Assembly (NCBI RefSeq): GCF_002159975.1
Contig: NZ_NFJR01000004.1
Span: 62,001 to 126,000 of the forward strand
Source: Barnesiella sp. An22
GTDB taxonomy: Bacteria; Bacteroidota; Bacteroidia; Bacteroidales; Barnesiellaceae
Direction: 5' to 3'
DNA: 64,000 bases
In this document: positions 17,666 to 26,809 of the stretch, piece after piece
Layout: the number at the start of each line of letters is the position of its first letter
Position numbering within the stretch: the first letter of the stretch is position 1
Translations under genes and position numbers: made by a program
Notes under the pieces: generated by a model
Database searches by the model: none
What the model saw: the letters and a program-made list of their open reading frames with translations, nothing else
Told to the model about the DNA's origin: nothing

Positions 17666-19921
17666 CTATTTCTTCTCGGTAAGGACAAACCGGATGGTGC
17701 CGGCGTTGACCAAATCGTCGTGCGAGATGAAGCGGCCTTTGAGGCGCTTGCCGTTGACCTCGATGTGGTCGACATAGATGGCCTCGGCCGAGGGGCGCTC
17801 ACACTCGATGACCAGCGTGTCGTGCTTGTAGTAGCGCGGGTCGAGGTGCAGGGTGATGCGGTCGAACGTGGGGGCCGTGAGGGTGTAGCGGGGGATGCCC
17901 GGACAGTCGGGGTAGAGGCCCATCATGCTGAATACGGCCCAGGCCGACATGGTACCGGTGTCGTCGTTGCCGGGGATACCGTCGGGCTGGTTCTTGAAGT
18001 GCTTTTTCAAGAGCACGTTCACCAGCGAGTCGGTGCGCCACTCTTGTCCCTTGACTTGTGCGAAGAGGTAGGGGTAGGTGATGTCGGGTTCGTTGGCGGG
18101 GTCATAGAGGTTTTCGTCGAAGACCTTGCGCAGCTTGTCGGCAAATTTCTTTTCGCCTCCCATGATTCGTTTCAGCCCGTCGATGTCGTGCGGAATATAG
18201 AACGTGTAGTTCCAGGCGTTACCCTCGTGGAACCCGGGTGAAGGCTCGAAGTTGATACCCTGCATGGGGTCGAAGGGGGAGTAGAACTTGCCGTCGGGCA
18301 AGATGGGACGCAGCGTGCCATATTCCTTGCAGTAGTAGCGTTTGTAGCCCAGCGAGCGGTCGGCAAAGAGCTTGGCATCCTCCTTGTGGCCCAGGTCGGC
18401 GGCAAAGCGCGATAGGGCAAAGTCGGCCAGATAGTATTCGAGGGCGTGCGATACCGAGTTGTCGAACTGTTCGCGCAGGGGCACATAGCCCAGGGCCAGG
18501 TAGTCGTCGTTGTCGGTGCGCAGGATATTCTCGCTGCTCGGGGCGGTGGCCGATTTCACCATGGCCCGGTAGGCCGTTTCGGCGTCGAATCCCTTCAGGC
18601 CGCGCAGCCAGGTATCGGCCAGCATGATGGTGGCCGGGTCGCCCGACATGGTGAGGGTCTCGTTGCCGTAGAGCTCCCAGCGGGGCAGCCAGCCGCACTC
18701 GTTGTACATGTCGATGAGGGTCTGTGCCATATCGAGCTGCATCTGCGGATAGACGAGGGTGAAGAAGGGGTGCACGTTGCGGAAGGTATCCCACAGCGAG
18801 AATACCGTGTAGCGGTTGTGCGGGGTGGTGAGTATCTGCTGGCTCTCCATGGCGGGGTATTGCCCGTTGACATCCTGCAGGATGTTGGGGTGGATGAGCA
18901 TGTGATAGAGGGCGGTGTAGAAGATGGTCTTCTGTTCGTCGGTGCCCCCCTCGACCTCGACGCTCGAGAGTATGTCGTTCCACTGCCGGCGGGCGTCGTG
19001 GGCCACCTGGTCGAACCGGAATCCCTGTTGTTCCCGGTCGAGGTTCTCGCGGGCGTTGGCCGTGCTCACGAACGATACGCCTATCTGCACCTGTATCTGC
19101 TCGCCCGGCTGGGTGTTGTAGGTGAAGAATAGACCAATGTCGTCGCCCGACATCTCCTTGGTGTAGCGCGAGTAGATTTTGTATTTGCCGTTATCGGGGT
19201 CCCACTCGGCCTCTACGCCGGTCATGGGGCGCTGTTTCTTCCAGTAGCCCGACTGCAGGGGCTTCTTGTCGACCCGAATCACGAAGTAGATGGGGAATAC
19301 TCCCTGGCGGTTGTAGTAGCAGAAGCCGCCCAGCAGCTTGCAGCCTTCGTACTCGGTGTCGCTCACCTTGCGCACGGTGGCGCCGCTCTCGTTGGTGAGC
19401 CCTTCGCCCAGGTTCAGGAGCACGTGGCTCTCGCCGCCGGGGTAGGTGAAGCGGGCAATCGAGCTGCGCATCGTGGCGCTCACCTCGGTGTCGATGCCGT
19501 AGCGGGTGAGGCGGTTGGCATAGTAGCCGGGGTGCGCCTCCTCCTGGGTGTATTCACTGCCGTACTGCTTGTAGTCGACACACAGCTCGCCGCTGGTGGG
19601 CATGAGCAGCAGGGAGCCCAGGTCGGGGCAGCCCACACCGCTGAGGTTCACGTGCGAGAATCCGGTGAAGAAGCGGTTGTGATACTCGTAGGGGGTAGAC
19701 CACCAGCGGGCATCCTTGTCGTAGACGTTGAGGTCGGACCCCATGACGTTGAAGGGGGTGACCGACATCAGCCCGTTGGGACAGAGGGCCCCGGGGTTGG
19801 TGGTACCGAAGTTGGTGGTACCGATAAAGGGGTTTATATAAGCGACAGGCTCGCCTGCCCCTGCCGGGACGGAAGAGACTGCCGTTAAGATACCCGCAAT
19901 GATGAGATTGCGTATGTTCAT
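17666..19921 (-). CDS. GH92 alpha-mannosidase, secreted
   Basis: A 751-residue exo-alpha-mannosidase of family GH92 (calcium-dependent in characterised members). A Sec signal peptide covers residues 1-22, then INPFIGT and the N-terminal beta-sandwich (NLSGVGCPD), and the C-terminal (alpha/alpha)6 domain with [17 protein letters not shown] and [11 protein letters not shown]. The ATG at 19921 overlaps the GH130 stop (ATGA). It probably acts in the periplasm, trimming mannose from imported N-glycans. It differs from the second GH92 of the locus at motif positions (HEGNAW against CEGTAW, GNDDTG against GNEDCG), so the two likely differ in linkage preference. Confidence 0.93.
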   Translation of the reverse strand: MNIRNLIIAGILTAVSSVPAGAGEPVAYINPFIGTTNFGTTNPGALCPNGLMSVTPFNVMGSDLNVYDKDARWWSTPYEYHNRFFTGFSHVNLSGVGCPDLGSLLLMPTSGELCVDYKQYGSEYTQEEAHPGYYANRLTRYGIDTEVSATMRSSIARFTYPGGESHVLLNLGEGLTNESGATVRKVSDTEYEGCKLLGGFCYYNRQGVFPIYFVIRVDKKPLQSGYWKKQRPMTGVEAEWDPDNGKYKIYSRYTKEMSGDDIGLFFTYNTQPGEQIQVQIGVSFVSTANARENLDREQQGFRFDQVAHDARRQWNDILSSVEVEGGTDEQKTIFYTALYHMLIHPNILQDVNGQYPAMESQQILTTPHNRYTVFSLWDTFRNVHPFFTLVYPQMQLDMAQTLIDMYNECGWLPRWELYGNETLTMSGDPATIMLADTWLRGLKGFDAETAYRAMVKSATAPSSENILRTDNDDYLALGYVPLREQFDNSVSHALEYYLADFALSRFAADLGHKEDAKLFADRSLGYKRYYCKEYGTLRPILPDGKFYSPFDPMQGINFEPSPGFHEGNAWNYTFYIPHDIDGLKRIMGGEKKFADKLRKVFDENLYDPANEPDITYPYLFAQVKGQEWRTDSLVNVLLKKHFKNQPDGIPGNDDTGTMSAWAVFSMMGLYPDCPGIPRYTLTAPTFDRITLHLDPRYYKHDTLVIECERPSAEAIYVDHIEVNGKRLKGRFISHDDLVNAGTIRFVLTEKK

Positions 19922-20889
19922 AATACAGAGTTGTTTTTGGTAAACTCGAGGATTTCCGAAATGTATCCGAAGGCCAGACCTACCACCGTATCGGCCGCAC
20001 CGTAGTACACGGCTACGCGGTCGCCGTCGGTGAGGGCTGCGCAGGGGAATACGACGTTGGGCACATCGCCTTGCAGCTCGTAGGGAGCGGCGGGGGCGAG
20101 CAGGTAGGGACGCGTGCGGTAGAGCAGTTTCGAGGGGTCGTCCTTGTCGAGGATGGCGGCACCCATCGAGTAGCGGAATCCGTTGCAGGTGGTGATGACA
20201 CCGTGGTAGAAGAGCAACCATCCCTCGTCGGTGAGGATGGGGATGGGGCCGGCACCTACCTTGGTGCATTGCCAGGCACTCTCGGGGAAGGGAGTGGGCG
20301 AGAGCACGTGACGGTGTTCGCCCCAGTATTTCATGTCGGGGCTATAGCTGATGTAGATATCGCCGAAGGGGGTGTGGCCGCTGTCGCTGGGGCGGCTCAG
20401 CAGGGCATACTTGCCGTTGATCTTCTGGGGGAAGAGCACGCCGTTGCGGTTGAAGGGCAGCAGGGCGTTTTCGCACTGGAAGAACTCCTTGAAGTCGAAG
20501 GTGTAGCCTACGCCGATGGTGGGGCCGTAGTAGCCGTTGCACCAGGTAATCCAGTAGCGGTCTTCGATCCAGGTCACGCGCGGGTCGTATTTGTATTCCG
20601 ACTCAATCATATCGGTGTTGCCCGGTTTGAATTGGATGGGCTCGTGCTCGATGTCCCAGTGGATACCGTCTTTGCTGAATCCGGCGAAGATGTTCATCTG
20701 TACGGCCCGGTTGTCGCAGCGGAATACCCCGGCAAAGCCGTCGCCGAAAGGCACTACGGCACTGTTGAAAATACTGTTCGAGGTGGGGATATGGTAACGA
20801 TCGATTACCGGATTTTGCGAATAACGCCACATAACCTCCGAGCATCCTGCCGGACGGTCTTCCCAAGGCATAGCCATTTTGTTGCTCAT
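19918..20889 (-). CDS. GH130 beta-mannoside phosphorylase
   Basis: Cytoplasmic phosphorylase of 323 residues without signal peptide. It starts [13 protein letters not shown]; an upstream ATG at 20964 would add 25 residues and is less likely. Conserved features include [48 protein letters not shown] and a C-terminal YYGAADT. Enzymes of this family use phosphate to split beta-1,4-mannosyl-GlcNAc (from N-glycan cores) or mannobiose. Here the GH85, GH20 and GH92 context favours Man-beta-1,4-GlcNAc, giving mannose-1-phosphate and GlcNAc. It lies downstream of a permease that could supply the disaccharide. Confidence 0.92.
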   Translation of the reverse strand: MSNKMAMPWEDRPAGCSEVMWRYSQNPVIDRYHIPTSNSIFNSAVVPFGDGFAGVFRCDNRAVQMNIFAGFSKDGIHWDIEHEPIQFKPGNTDMIESEYKYDPRVTWIEDRYWITWCNGYYGPTIGVGYTFDFKEFFQCENALLPFNRNGVLFPQKINGKYALLSRPSDSGHTPFGDIYISYSPDMKYWGEHRHVLSPTPFPESAWQCTKVGAGPIPILTDEGWLLFYHGVITTCNGFRYSMGAAILDKDDPSKLLYRTRPYLLAPAAPYELQGDVPNVVFPCAALTDGDRVAVYYGAADTVVGLAFGYISEILEFTKNNSVL

Positions 20890-20973
20890 ATTGACTTCTT
20901 TTTGTTTTTGATTTTGATAAATTCTTTGGTCGATAAATATCGGCATTTTATTTGACACGGCCATGAGGCGGTG

Positions 20974-22302
20974 CTATTTCTCTTGCTGTTTTTTCGAATC
21001 GTCGTAGGTGAAGGGGATGAAATAGGTGATCAGCAACGACGGGATGGTGGCCAGCAGGACGTAGATGAAGAACTTCTCGTAGCCCAGCCAGTCGCTGAAG
21101 AAACCACTCATCATACCCGGCAGCATCACGCCCAGATTCATGATGCCCGAGGCAAAGGCGTAGTGCGACATCTGGTGTTTGCCCGGAGCAATCTGCTGCA
21201 TCATAAAGAGGGTGAGGCCCACGAAACCGAAGCCGTAGCCGAAATACTCGGTGATGATGCCGGCGCCGATCACGTAGAGGTTCTCGGGCTGGAACACCGC
21301 CAGCAGCGTGTAGGCTACAAAGGGGAAGTTGAAGACGCAGCAGAGTGTGAAGAGCGTCTTTTTCAACCCCCGGCGCGACACGTAGATACCGGCCAGCAGC
21401 GAGCCCAGCACGAAGGCGGCCGACCCGAACACTCCGTTGAGCGTACCGATTTGGGTGAGTGTAAGTCCCAGTCCGCCGATGTCGCGCGACGAGCGCAGGA
21501 AGAGCGGGGCTATCTTCATGATGAAGCCTTCGGCAAAGCGGTAGAGGATGATGAAGCAGATGTAGTAGATGATGTGTTTCTTGGTGAAGAAGTTTTTGAT
21601 GACCTCCCACAGCTCGTGCAGAACCTCGGCACTCGACCGTTTTTGGGTCGATGGTACTTGTGTGCAGGGCAACATGCGCGAGTGGTAGAGGCCCAGCACC
21701 AGCAGCAGCGCCGAGATGATGATGAAGATAATCATCCACGCCTCCTTATAGGCAGGCATGTTTTCCTGTATCGAAGCCCCTTCGACAGCCCCGAAGTGCT
21801 CGGCCAGCATGCCGGCCACGGCTACCAGTCCGCCGTTGGCCACCAGCTTGGCAATGTTGTAGAAGGCACCCTGCACCCCGATGTATTTGGCCTGGTCTTC
21901 GGGCGAGAGCTCGGCCATGTACACGCCGTCGCAGGCGATGTCGTGCGTGGCACCGCTCAGGGCGATGACGGCCATCGTCGAGATGCTGATGGCAAAGAAA
22001 TAATCGAACTTCAGCGAGAAGGCTATCACGCCGAAGAGGAGTCCGCTCAGCAACTGGGTGACCACGACGAAGAACTTCTTGGTGCGGTACATCTCCAGAA
22101 ACGGGCTCCAAAGAAACTTCAAAGTCCACGGCAACATGATGATTGAGGTCCAGAACGCGATTTGTGTATCGGATATTCCTAAGTCTTTGAACATGAACGT
22201 CGATACGAGATTGACCGCGATGAACGGCAGTCCCATGGCGAAATAGACTGTGGGAACCCATGCGATGGGATTGGTCGATTTTCCTTTGCTTTTCTTCTCC
22301 AT
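20974..22302 (-). CDS. MFS permease (AmpG-like), inner membrane
   Basis: A 442-residue major facilitator with about twelve helices and a central cytoplasmic loop. The first half contains YFAMGLPF and SGATHDIACDGVYMAELSPE, similar to AmpG and other sugar/muropeptide permeases. Sandwiched between GH20 and GH130, it is the obvious candidate for import of the Man-GlcNAc disaccharide or GlcNAc produced in the periplasm. Substrate is inferred from context only. Confidence 0.88.
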   Translation of the reverse strand: MEKKSKGKSTNPIAWVPTVYFAMGLPFIAVNLVSTFMFKDLGISDTQIAFWTSIIMLPWTLKFLWSPFLEMYRTKKFFVVVTQLLSGLLFGVIAFSLKFDYFFAISISTMAVIALSGATHDIACDGVYMAELSPEDQAKYIGVQGAFYNIAKLVANGGLVAVAGMLAEHFGAVEGASIQENMPAYKEAWMIIFIIISALLLVLGLYHSRMLPCTQVPSTQKRSSAEVLHELWEVIKNFFTKKHIIYYICFIILYRFAEGFIMKIAPLFLRSSRDIGGLGLTLTQIGTLNGVFGSAAFVLGSLLAGIYVSRRGLKKTLFTLCCVFNFPFVAYTLLAVFQPENLYVIGAGIITEYFGYGFGFVGLTLFMMQQIAPGKHQMSHYAFASGIMNLGVMLPGMMSGFFSDWLGYEKFFIYVLLATIPSLLITYFIPFTYDDSKKQQEK

Positions 22303-22340
22303 TTTTTCTTGTTTATAGATAGCTTTTTGCGTATAGTCGT

Positions 22341-24413
22341 TTATCGGATAATGATTTCGTCGGTGAAGAGCCAGCCGCCGGCAATGCCGTTCGACTGTGC
22401 CTGATACCGCACGTAACGGGCCTGGGTGTTGCCTTTCCAGCCGAAGGTCTTGAACTGGAGGGTGTCGATGTCGGGCGAGATGTCGTTGTCGACAGTTGCC
22501 AGAGGCTTATACTCCTTGCCGTCGGTCGAGGCCGAGATGGTCACCTGCTTGGGCAGCCATACATACGGGCCCTTCAGTTGCAGGAATTCGGCACTCACCT
22601 CCTGAATGGCAGTCTCGCTGCCCAGGTCGATGGTCACGTCGAGGTCGCTGTTGAGGAATCCCTGCCAACGGTCGTCGTTGTACATCCAGCCGCCCCGTAC
22701 GCCATCGACGAGCGTCTGGTCGCCCTGTGCGGCATATTGCTTGCTGTACGGGGTGGCATAGGTCACGCTCTTGTGCAGGGCCAGGTGCTCTACGGGTTGC
22801 AGCGACTCGGGTTTATCGCCCACCTCCTTGTCGAGGGGGAAGGGGTTGTATCCCCGGCTGCGCAGGTGGTTCACGGCGTGGAGGGCACGGGTGTGGAAGC
22901 TGGACCAGTCTTTCAGTTCGGCCGGTGTCCAGCCCACCTCGGCCAGAGCCAGAATGCGGGGGTATATCATGTATTCGGTGTGCTCGGGGGTGGGCATGTA
23001 CTCGGTCCACACGTTGCCTTGCACGCCCTTGATGAGGGCAGCCTCCTCGGTCGAGAGCGAGTCGGGGACAGGCTCGAACGAATAGGCCTTCTCGAGGGTG
23101 AGGTATCCGCCGATAGCCAGCGGTTGGGTGTTGGGGGCATCCTGATAGGCATCGAGGTAGCAATATTTGCCGGGGGTCATGATGGCGGCGTTGCCGGCCT
23201 TGACGGCATGGATGGCTCCCTCTTCGCCACGCCACGACATGACGGTAGCGGTGGGGGTGAGTCCGCCCTCGATAATCTCGTCCCAGCCGATGAGCTTACG
23301 GCCGTGGTCGTTGAGGAACCGCTCGATGCGGTGTATCATGTAGCTCTGCAGCTCCTCGACCGAAGCCAGGTGCTCGTCGGCCATCCGCTTCTTGCAGCGG
23401 GGGCAGTTGCGCCAGCCGTTTTTCGAAGCCTCGTCGCCCCCGATGTGGATATACTCCGAGGGGAAGAGGTCCATCACCTCGAGCAGCACGTTCTCGAGGA
23501 ACTCGAAAGTCTTCTCGTTGCCGATGCAGTAGTCGGCATCGACATAGGGTTTGCCCGAGCAGGAGAGCTCGGGATAGGTGGCCAGCACCTCTTCGGAGTG
23601 GCCCGGCATCTCGATTTCGGGGATGACGGTGATGTGGCGCTCGGCGGCATAGGCTACCACTTCGCGGATGTCGTCTTGCGTGTAATATCCGCCCACGGCG
23701 CGCGGGTCGTCCTGGTCGCAGAAGGTGCGGCCGCCGGTCCACCAGTCGTTCAGCTTCTCAAAGGGACGCCAGGCGGCAAACGAGGTGAGGCGGGGGTATT
23801 TCTTGATTTCGATACGCCAGCCGGCACCGTCGGTGAGGTGCCAGTGGAGGCGGTTCATCTTGAAGTAGGCCATGGCATCGAGCTGCTTCTTCACAAACTC
23901 CTTGTTGTAGAAGTGGCGCGACACGTCGAGGTGCATGCCCCGGTAGGGGAATCGGGGTGAGTCGGCTATGGTCACGGCGGGGAGGCTCTTGCCGTCGCCG
24001 TTGTTCAGCAACTGGAGCAGGGTCTGTATGCCGTAGAAGATACCCGTCTCGGTACTGGCCGAGAGGTGTATCCCCTTCTTGCCGATTTCGAGGCGGTAGC
24101 CCTCGGCTTCGGGCACGGTGGCCGTGTCGCAGAGGGTCAACTCGATGCCGTCGTTACCGGTGGCCTCGTCGGCAAATGCAACTTGACCGAGAGCCGTACC
24201 CTCGAGGTAGCGGGCCAGGGCCTGTTTGCTCTCGGGCGAGAGCGACGCGTAGAACTTCGTCTCGGGCGAGAGGGTGAATGTTCCCCGGTGATACTCGACC
24301 GACCGGGGCATGGGGATGATGTCGAGCTCTTTGGGTTGTTGGCTGCAACTGCTTGCCCCCACCAGCAGGAGGAGGGCAAACAGTGCGCTATGGAATAGAT
24401 TGCGTTTGGTCAT
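22341..24413 (-). CDS. GH20 beta-N-acetylhexosaminidase, lipoprotein (1)
   Basis: A 690-residue lipoprotein (lipobox ASSC near residue 23). It has a GH20b N-terminal domain (about 28-150), a catalytic barrel with RGMHLDVSRHF, LHWHLTDGAGWR and the acid pair Asp327-Glu328 in HIGGDE, and a C-terminal beta-sandwich that resembles an F5/8-type (CBM32) module ending near LFTDEIIIR. It removes terminal beta-GlcNAc (or GalNAc) from glycans, probably at the periplasmic or outer-membrane face. It follows the other GH20 by 15 bases. Confidence 0.93.
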   Translation of the reverse strand: MTKRNLFHSALFALLLLVGASSCSQQPKELDIIPMPRSVEYHRGTFTLSPETKFYASLSPESKQALARYLEGTALGQVAFADEATGNDGIELTLCDTATVPEAEGYRLEIGKKGIHLSASTETGIFYGIQTLLQLLNNGDGKSLPAVTIADSPRFPYRGMHLDVSRHFYNKEFVKKQLDAMAYFKMNRLHWHLTDGAGWRIEIKKYPRLTSFAAWRPFEKLNDWWTGGRTFCDQDDPRAVGGYYTQDDIREVVAYAAERHITVIPEIEMPGHSEEVLATYPELSCSGKPYVDADYCIGNEKTFEFLENVLLEVMDLFPSEYIHIGGDEASKNGWRNCPRCKKRMADEHLASVEELQSYMIHRIERFLNDHGRKLIGWDEIIEGGLTPTATVMSWRGEEGAIHAVKAGNAAIMTPGKYCYLDAYQDAPNTQPLAIGGYLTLEKAYSFEPVPDSLSTEEAALIKGVQGNVWTEYMPTPEHTEYMIYPRILALAEVGWTPAELKDWSSFHTRALHAVNHLRSRGYNPFPLDKEVGDKPESLQPVEHLALHKSVTYATPYSKQYAAQGDQTLVDGVRGGWMYNDDRWQGFLNSDLDVTIDLGSETAIQEVSAEFLQLKGPYVWLPKQVTISASTDGKEYKPLATVDNDISPDIDTLQFKTFGWKGNTQARYVRYQAQSNGIAGGWLFTDEIIIR

Positions 24414-24428
24414 GTGTGTACAGGGTGA

Positions 24429-26771
24429 TTAGTTGATGGAAATTTCGTCGACAAAGAGCCAACCCTTTTCGCCATGGGCGCCGTGCCAGGCGGGAATCTG
24501 GCTGGTGGTCTCGACTACGACCCGTATCTTGGAGGCCGGTACCGAGGGGAATTCGCAGGTGTATTGGCGCACACCGTCGGCATCTTGTTTGGGTGCCACG
24601 GGTATGTCGAGCTTGCCTATCTCGGTCATGGGGTTATCGCCGTCGGCGGCATAGACCGTGATTTTCGTCGGGGGGAAGATATACTCGGAGTATTGTACGA
24701 GCGAACCTATCTGCACGCTGCTTACCGACTGGGTGTCGCCCAGGTCGATGGTGGCATCGAGCGGGGTGTCGATAAAGCCCAGCCAGCAGCTGTTGCTGTA
24801 GTTGAAATCGCCGCGGATACCGTCGGTCAGTACCGAAGCTCCACCAAACGTGTATTTCGGGTTGGGAGCATCTTTGAGTTCAGCCAGGTGCCCGGTCGCT
24901 TTGTTGAACGAGAAGGGGCGCACCAGGGTGCGGGTCTTCACCTGATCGCGCACGACGATAGCCTTCAAGGTGCAGGTGTCGCTGTCTGTGCTGATTTCGA
25001 TCGGGCCCGTGTAGAGGGTGCTGGCCGTGGTGGGCTCGGAGCCGTCGAGGGTGTAGTAGATGGGGGCATCGCCCTGCGTGCGCAGCGTAGCCTCGATGCA
25101 GTTTTTGCTGTCGTTTACGGTGTACTCGCCCTCTACCTCGAAGAGGTGTTTGGCGTAGTTGAGTCCCATGGCGTTGTAGATTTCCAGGATGTGGCCGATG
25201 TGGTTGAGGAATCGGTCGTAGTCCTTATTCTCCAGTTGGTCCCACTGTACTTCGCTCAAGGCGGCGAGACGGGGGAGAATCATGTATTCGAGCTGTTCGT
25301 TGGTGGGCATGTATTCGGTCCAGACGTTGGCTTGTGTACCCAGAATGTGCCGGGCCTCCTCTTCGGTCAACTCCTCGGACACGGGGTTGAACTTGTAGAC
25401 CAGGTCTACCGGGTTGTATCCGCCGATGGCGAGCGGCTCGCTTTGGGTGTCGCGCGACTGGTAGTAGTCGAAGTAGAGAGGGTTGGTGGGGGTCATAATC
25501 ACGTCGTGTCCTTGTTTGGCAGCTTCGATGCCGTTGCTTACACCGCGCCACGACATGATGGTGGCATGGGTCGAGAGTCCGCCCTCCATAATCTCGTCCC
25601 AACCGATCATCTCACGGCCGTGGTCGCTGAGGAACTTCTCGACACGCTCGGTTACGTAGCCTTGCAGGTAGTGTTCGGCCGTGCCGTGCTCATCGTCTTT
25701 GAGACCCAGTTGCTTGATGCGGGCCTGGCAGGCGGGGCACTTCTCCCAACGCACTTTGGGGCACTCGTCACCACCGATATGAATGTATTTCGAGGGGAAA
25801 ATATCCATCACCTCGAGCAGTACGTTGTCGATAAATTCGAAAGTCTTGTCCTTACCGGCGCAGAGCACATCGTCGCGGATGCCCCACTGTCCCGAAACCT
25901 CATACGGGCCACCGGTACAACCCAACTCGGGGTAGGAGGCCAGGGCGGCCATCATGTGGCCGGGCAGGTCGATTTCGGGGATGATGGTGATACCCAGGTC
26001 GGCGGCATACTTCACGATGTCGCGCAGTTCGTCTTGCGTATAGAATCCGCCATAGGGGGTGTTGTCGTAGTTGTCCCACTCTTTGGCAATCATCGTTTTG
26101 CTGCGCATGCTGCCCACTTCGGTCAGACGGGGGTACTTCTTGATTTCGATGCGCCAGCCCTGGTCGTCGGTGAGGTGCCAGTGCAACGTGTTGAGCTTGT
26201 GCACGGCCATGACGTTGAGAATGCGTTTCACCTCGTCGGTCGAGAAGAAGTGGCGGGCTACGTCTAAGTGCAGGCCGCGGTATCCGAATCGCGGTGCGTC
26301 GTCGATGGCGGCGCAGGGAACCGACCAGTTGGCACCTGTTGCCAGCGTATCGCCGTAGACAGCTGCCGGGAGCAGTTGTTTGACGGTCTGCAAGGCAAAG
26401 CGTACGCCGTTGGGGGTAGCTGCGGCAATTTCGATTTTGCTCTTACCGATGTTCAGGCGGTAAGCTTCGTCGGCCAAATCGGGGTTTGCCTTCACCACGA
26501 TGGCGTTGTTGCGTTCTTCATCGGCAAACTTCAACTCCATGCCGCTGGTCTTTTGGAACTGGTCGGCAAATTGTTGCAGTACGCCGGTTACCTCGTCGCC
26601 GCATTCGGGCGAGACAAATATCTGTGTCCCTTTGTCAAAGGAGAATCGCCCCGGTATCTGTTCGATGTGGTTGGGGTAGGGAATCAGGTCGTAACTGTTT
26701 TCTTCGCTCTGGCAGGAGATCAAGGCCAGGACTGCTGCCACGAGTGCGAGATAACGATTGAATCTTTTCAT
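24429..26771 (-). CDS. GH20 beta-N-acetylhexosaminidase, lipoprotein (2)
   Basis: A 780-residue lipoprotein (lipobox LISC, Cys20). Order: GH20b domain (25-155), catalytic barrel with RGLHLDVARHF, LHWHLTDDQGWR and the acid pair Asp335-Glu336 in HIGGDECP, a small chitobiase C-like segment (EGEYTVNDSKN to about residue 640), then a discoidin-like C-terminal module. Only moderately similar to its neighbour, and with an extra domain, so the two probably differ in linkage or antenna preference rather than being redundant copies. Confidence 0.93.
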   Translation of the reverse strand: MKRFNRYLALVAAVLALISCQSEENSYDLIPYPNHIEQIPGRFSFDKGTQIFVSPECGDEVTGVLQQFADQFQKTSGMELKFADEERNNAIVVKANPDLADEAYRLNIGKSKIEIAAATPNGVRFALQTVKQLLPAAVYGDTLATGANWSVPCAAIDDAPRFGYRGLHLDVARHFFSTDEVKRILNVMAVHKLNTLHWHLTDDQGWRIEIKKYPRLTEVGSMRSKTMIAKEWDNYDNTPYGGFYTQDELRDIVKYAADLGITIIPEIDLPGHMMAALASYPELGCTGGPYEVSGQWGIRDDVLCAGKDKTFEFIDNVLLEVMDIFPSKYIHIGGDECPKVRWEKCPACQARIKQLGLKDDEHGTAEHYLQGYVTERVEKFLSDHGREMIGWDEIMEGGLSTHATIMSWRGVSNGIEAAKQGHDVIMTPTNPLYFDYYQSRDTQSEPLAIGGYNPVDLVYKFNPVSEELTEEEARHILGTQANVWTEYMPTNEQLEYMILPRLAALSEVQWDQLENKDYDRFLNHIGHILEIYNAMGLNYAKHLFEVEGEYTVNDSKNCIEATLRTQGDAPIYYTLDGSEPTTASTLYTGPIEISTDSDTCTLKAIVVRDQVKTRTLVRPFSFNKATGHLAELKDAPNPKYTFGGASVLTDGIRGDFNYSNSCWLGFIDTPLDATIDLGDTQSVSSVQIGSLVQYSEYIFPPTKITVYAADGDNPMTEIGKLDIPVAPKQDADGVRQYTCEFPSVPASKIRVVVETTSQIPAWHGAHGEKGWLFVDEISIN

Positions 26772-26809
26772 ACTGGATTGTGTATTATGGATGATTATTG
26801 CTTAAGGAT

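Noticed and set aside
24474-26267. Long + strand ORF opposite the second GH20 gene, and similar ones opposite other PUL genes
   Set aside because: Antisense shadows of well-supported glycosidase genes, rich in Val/Gly/His without domains.
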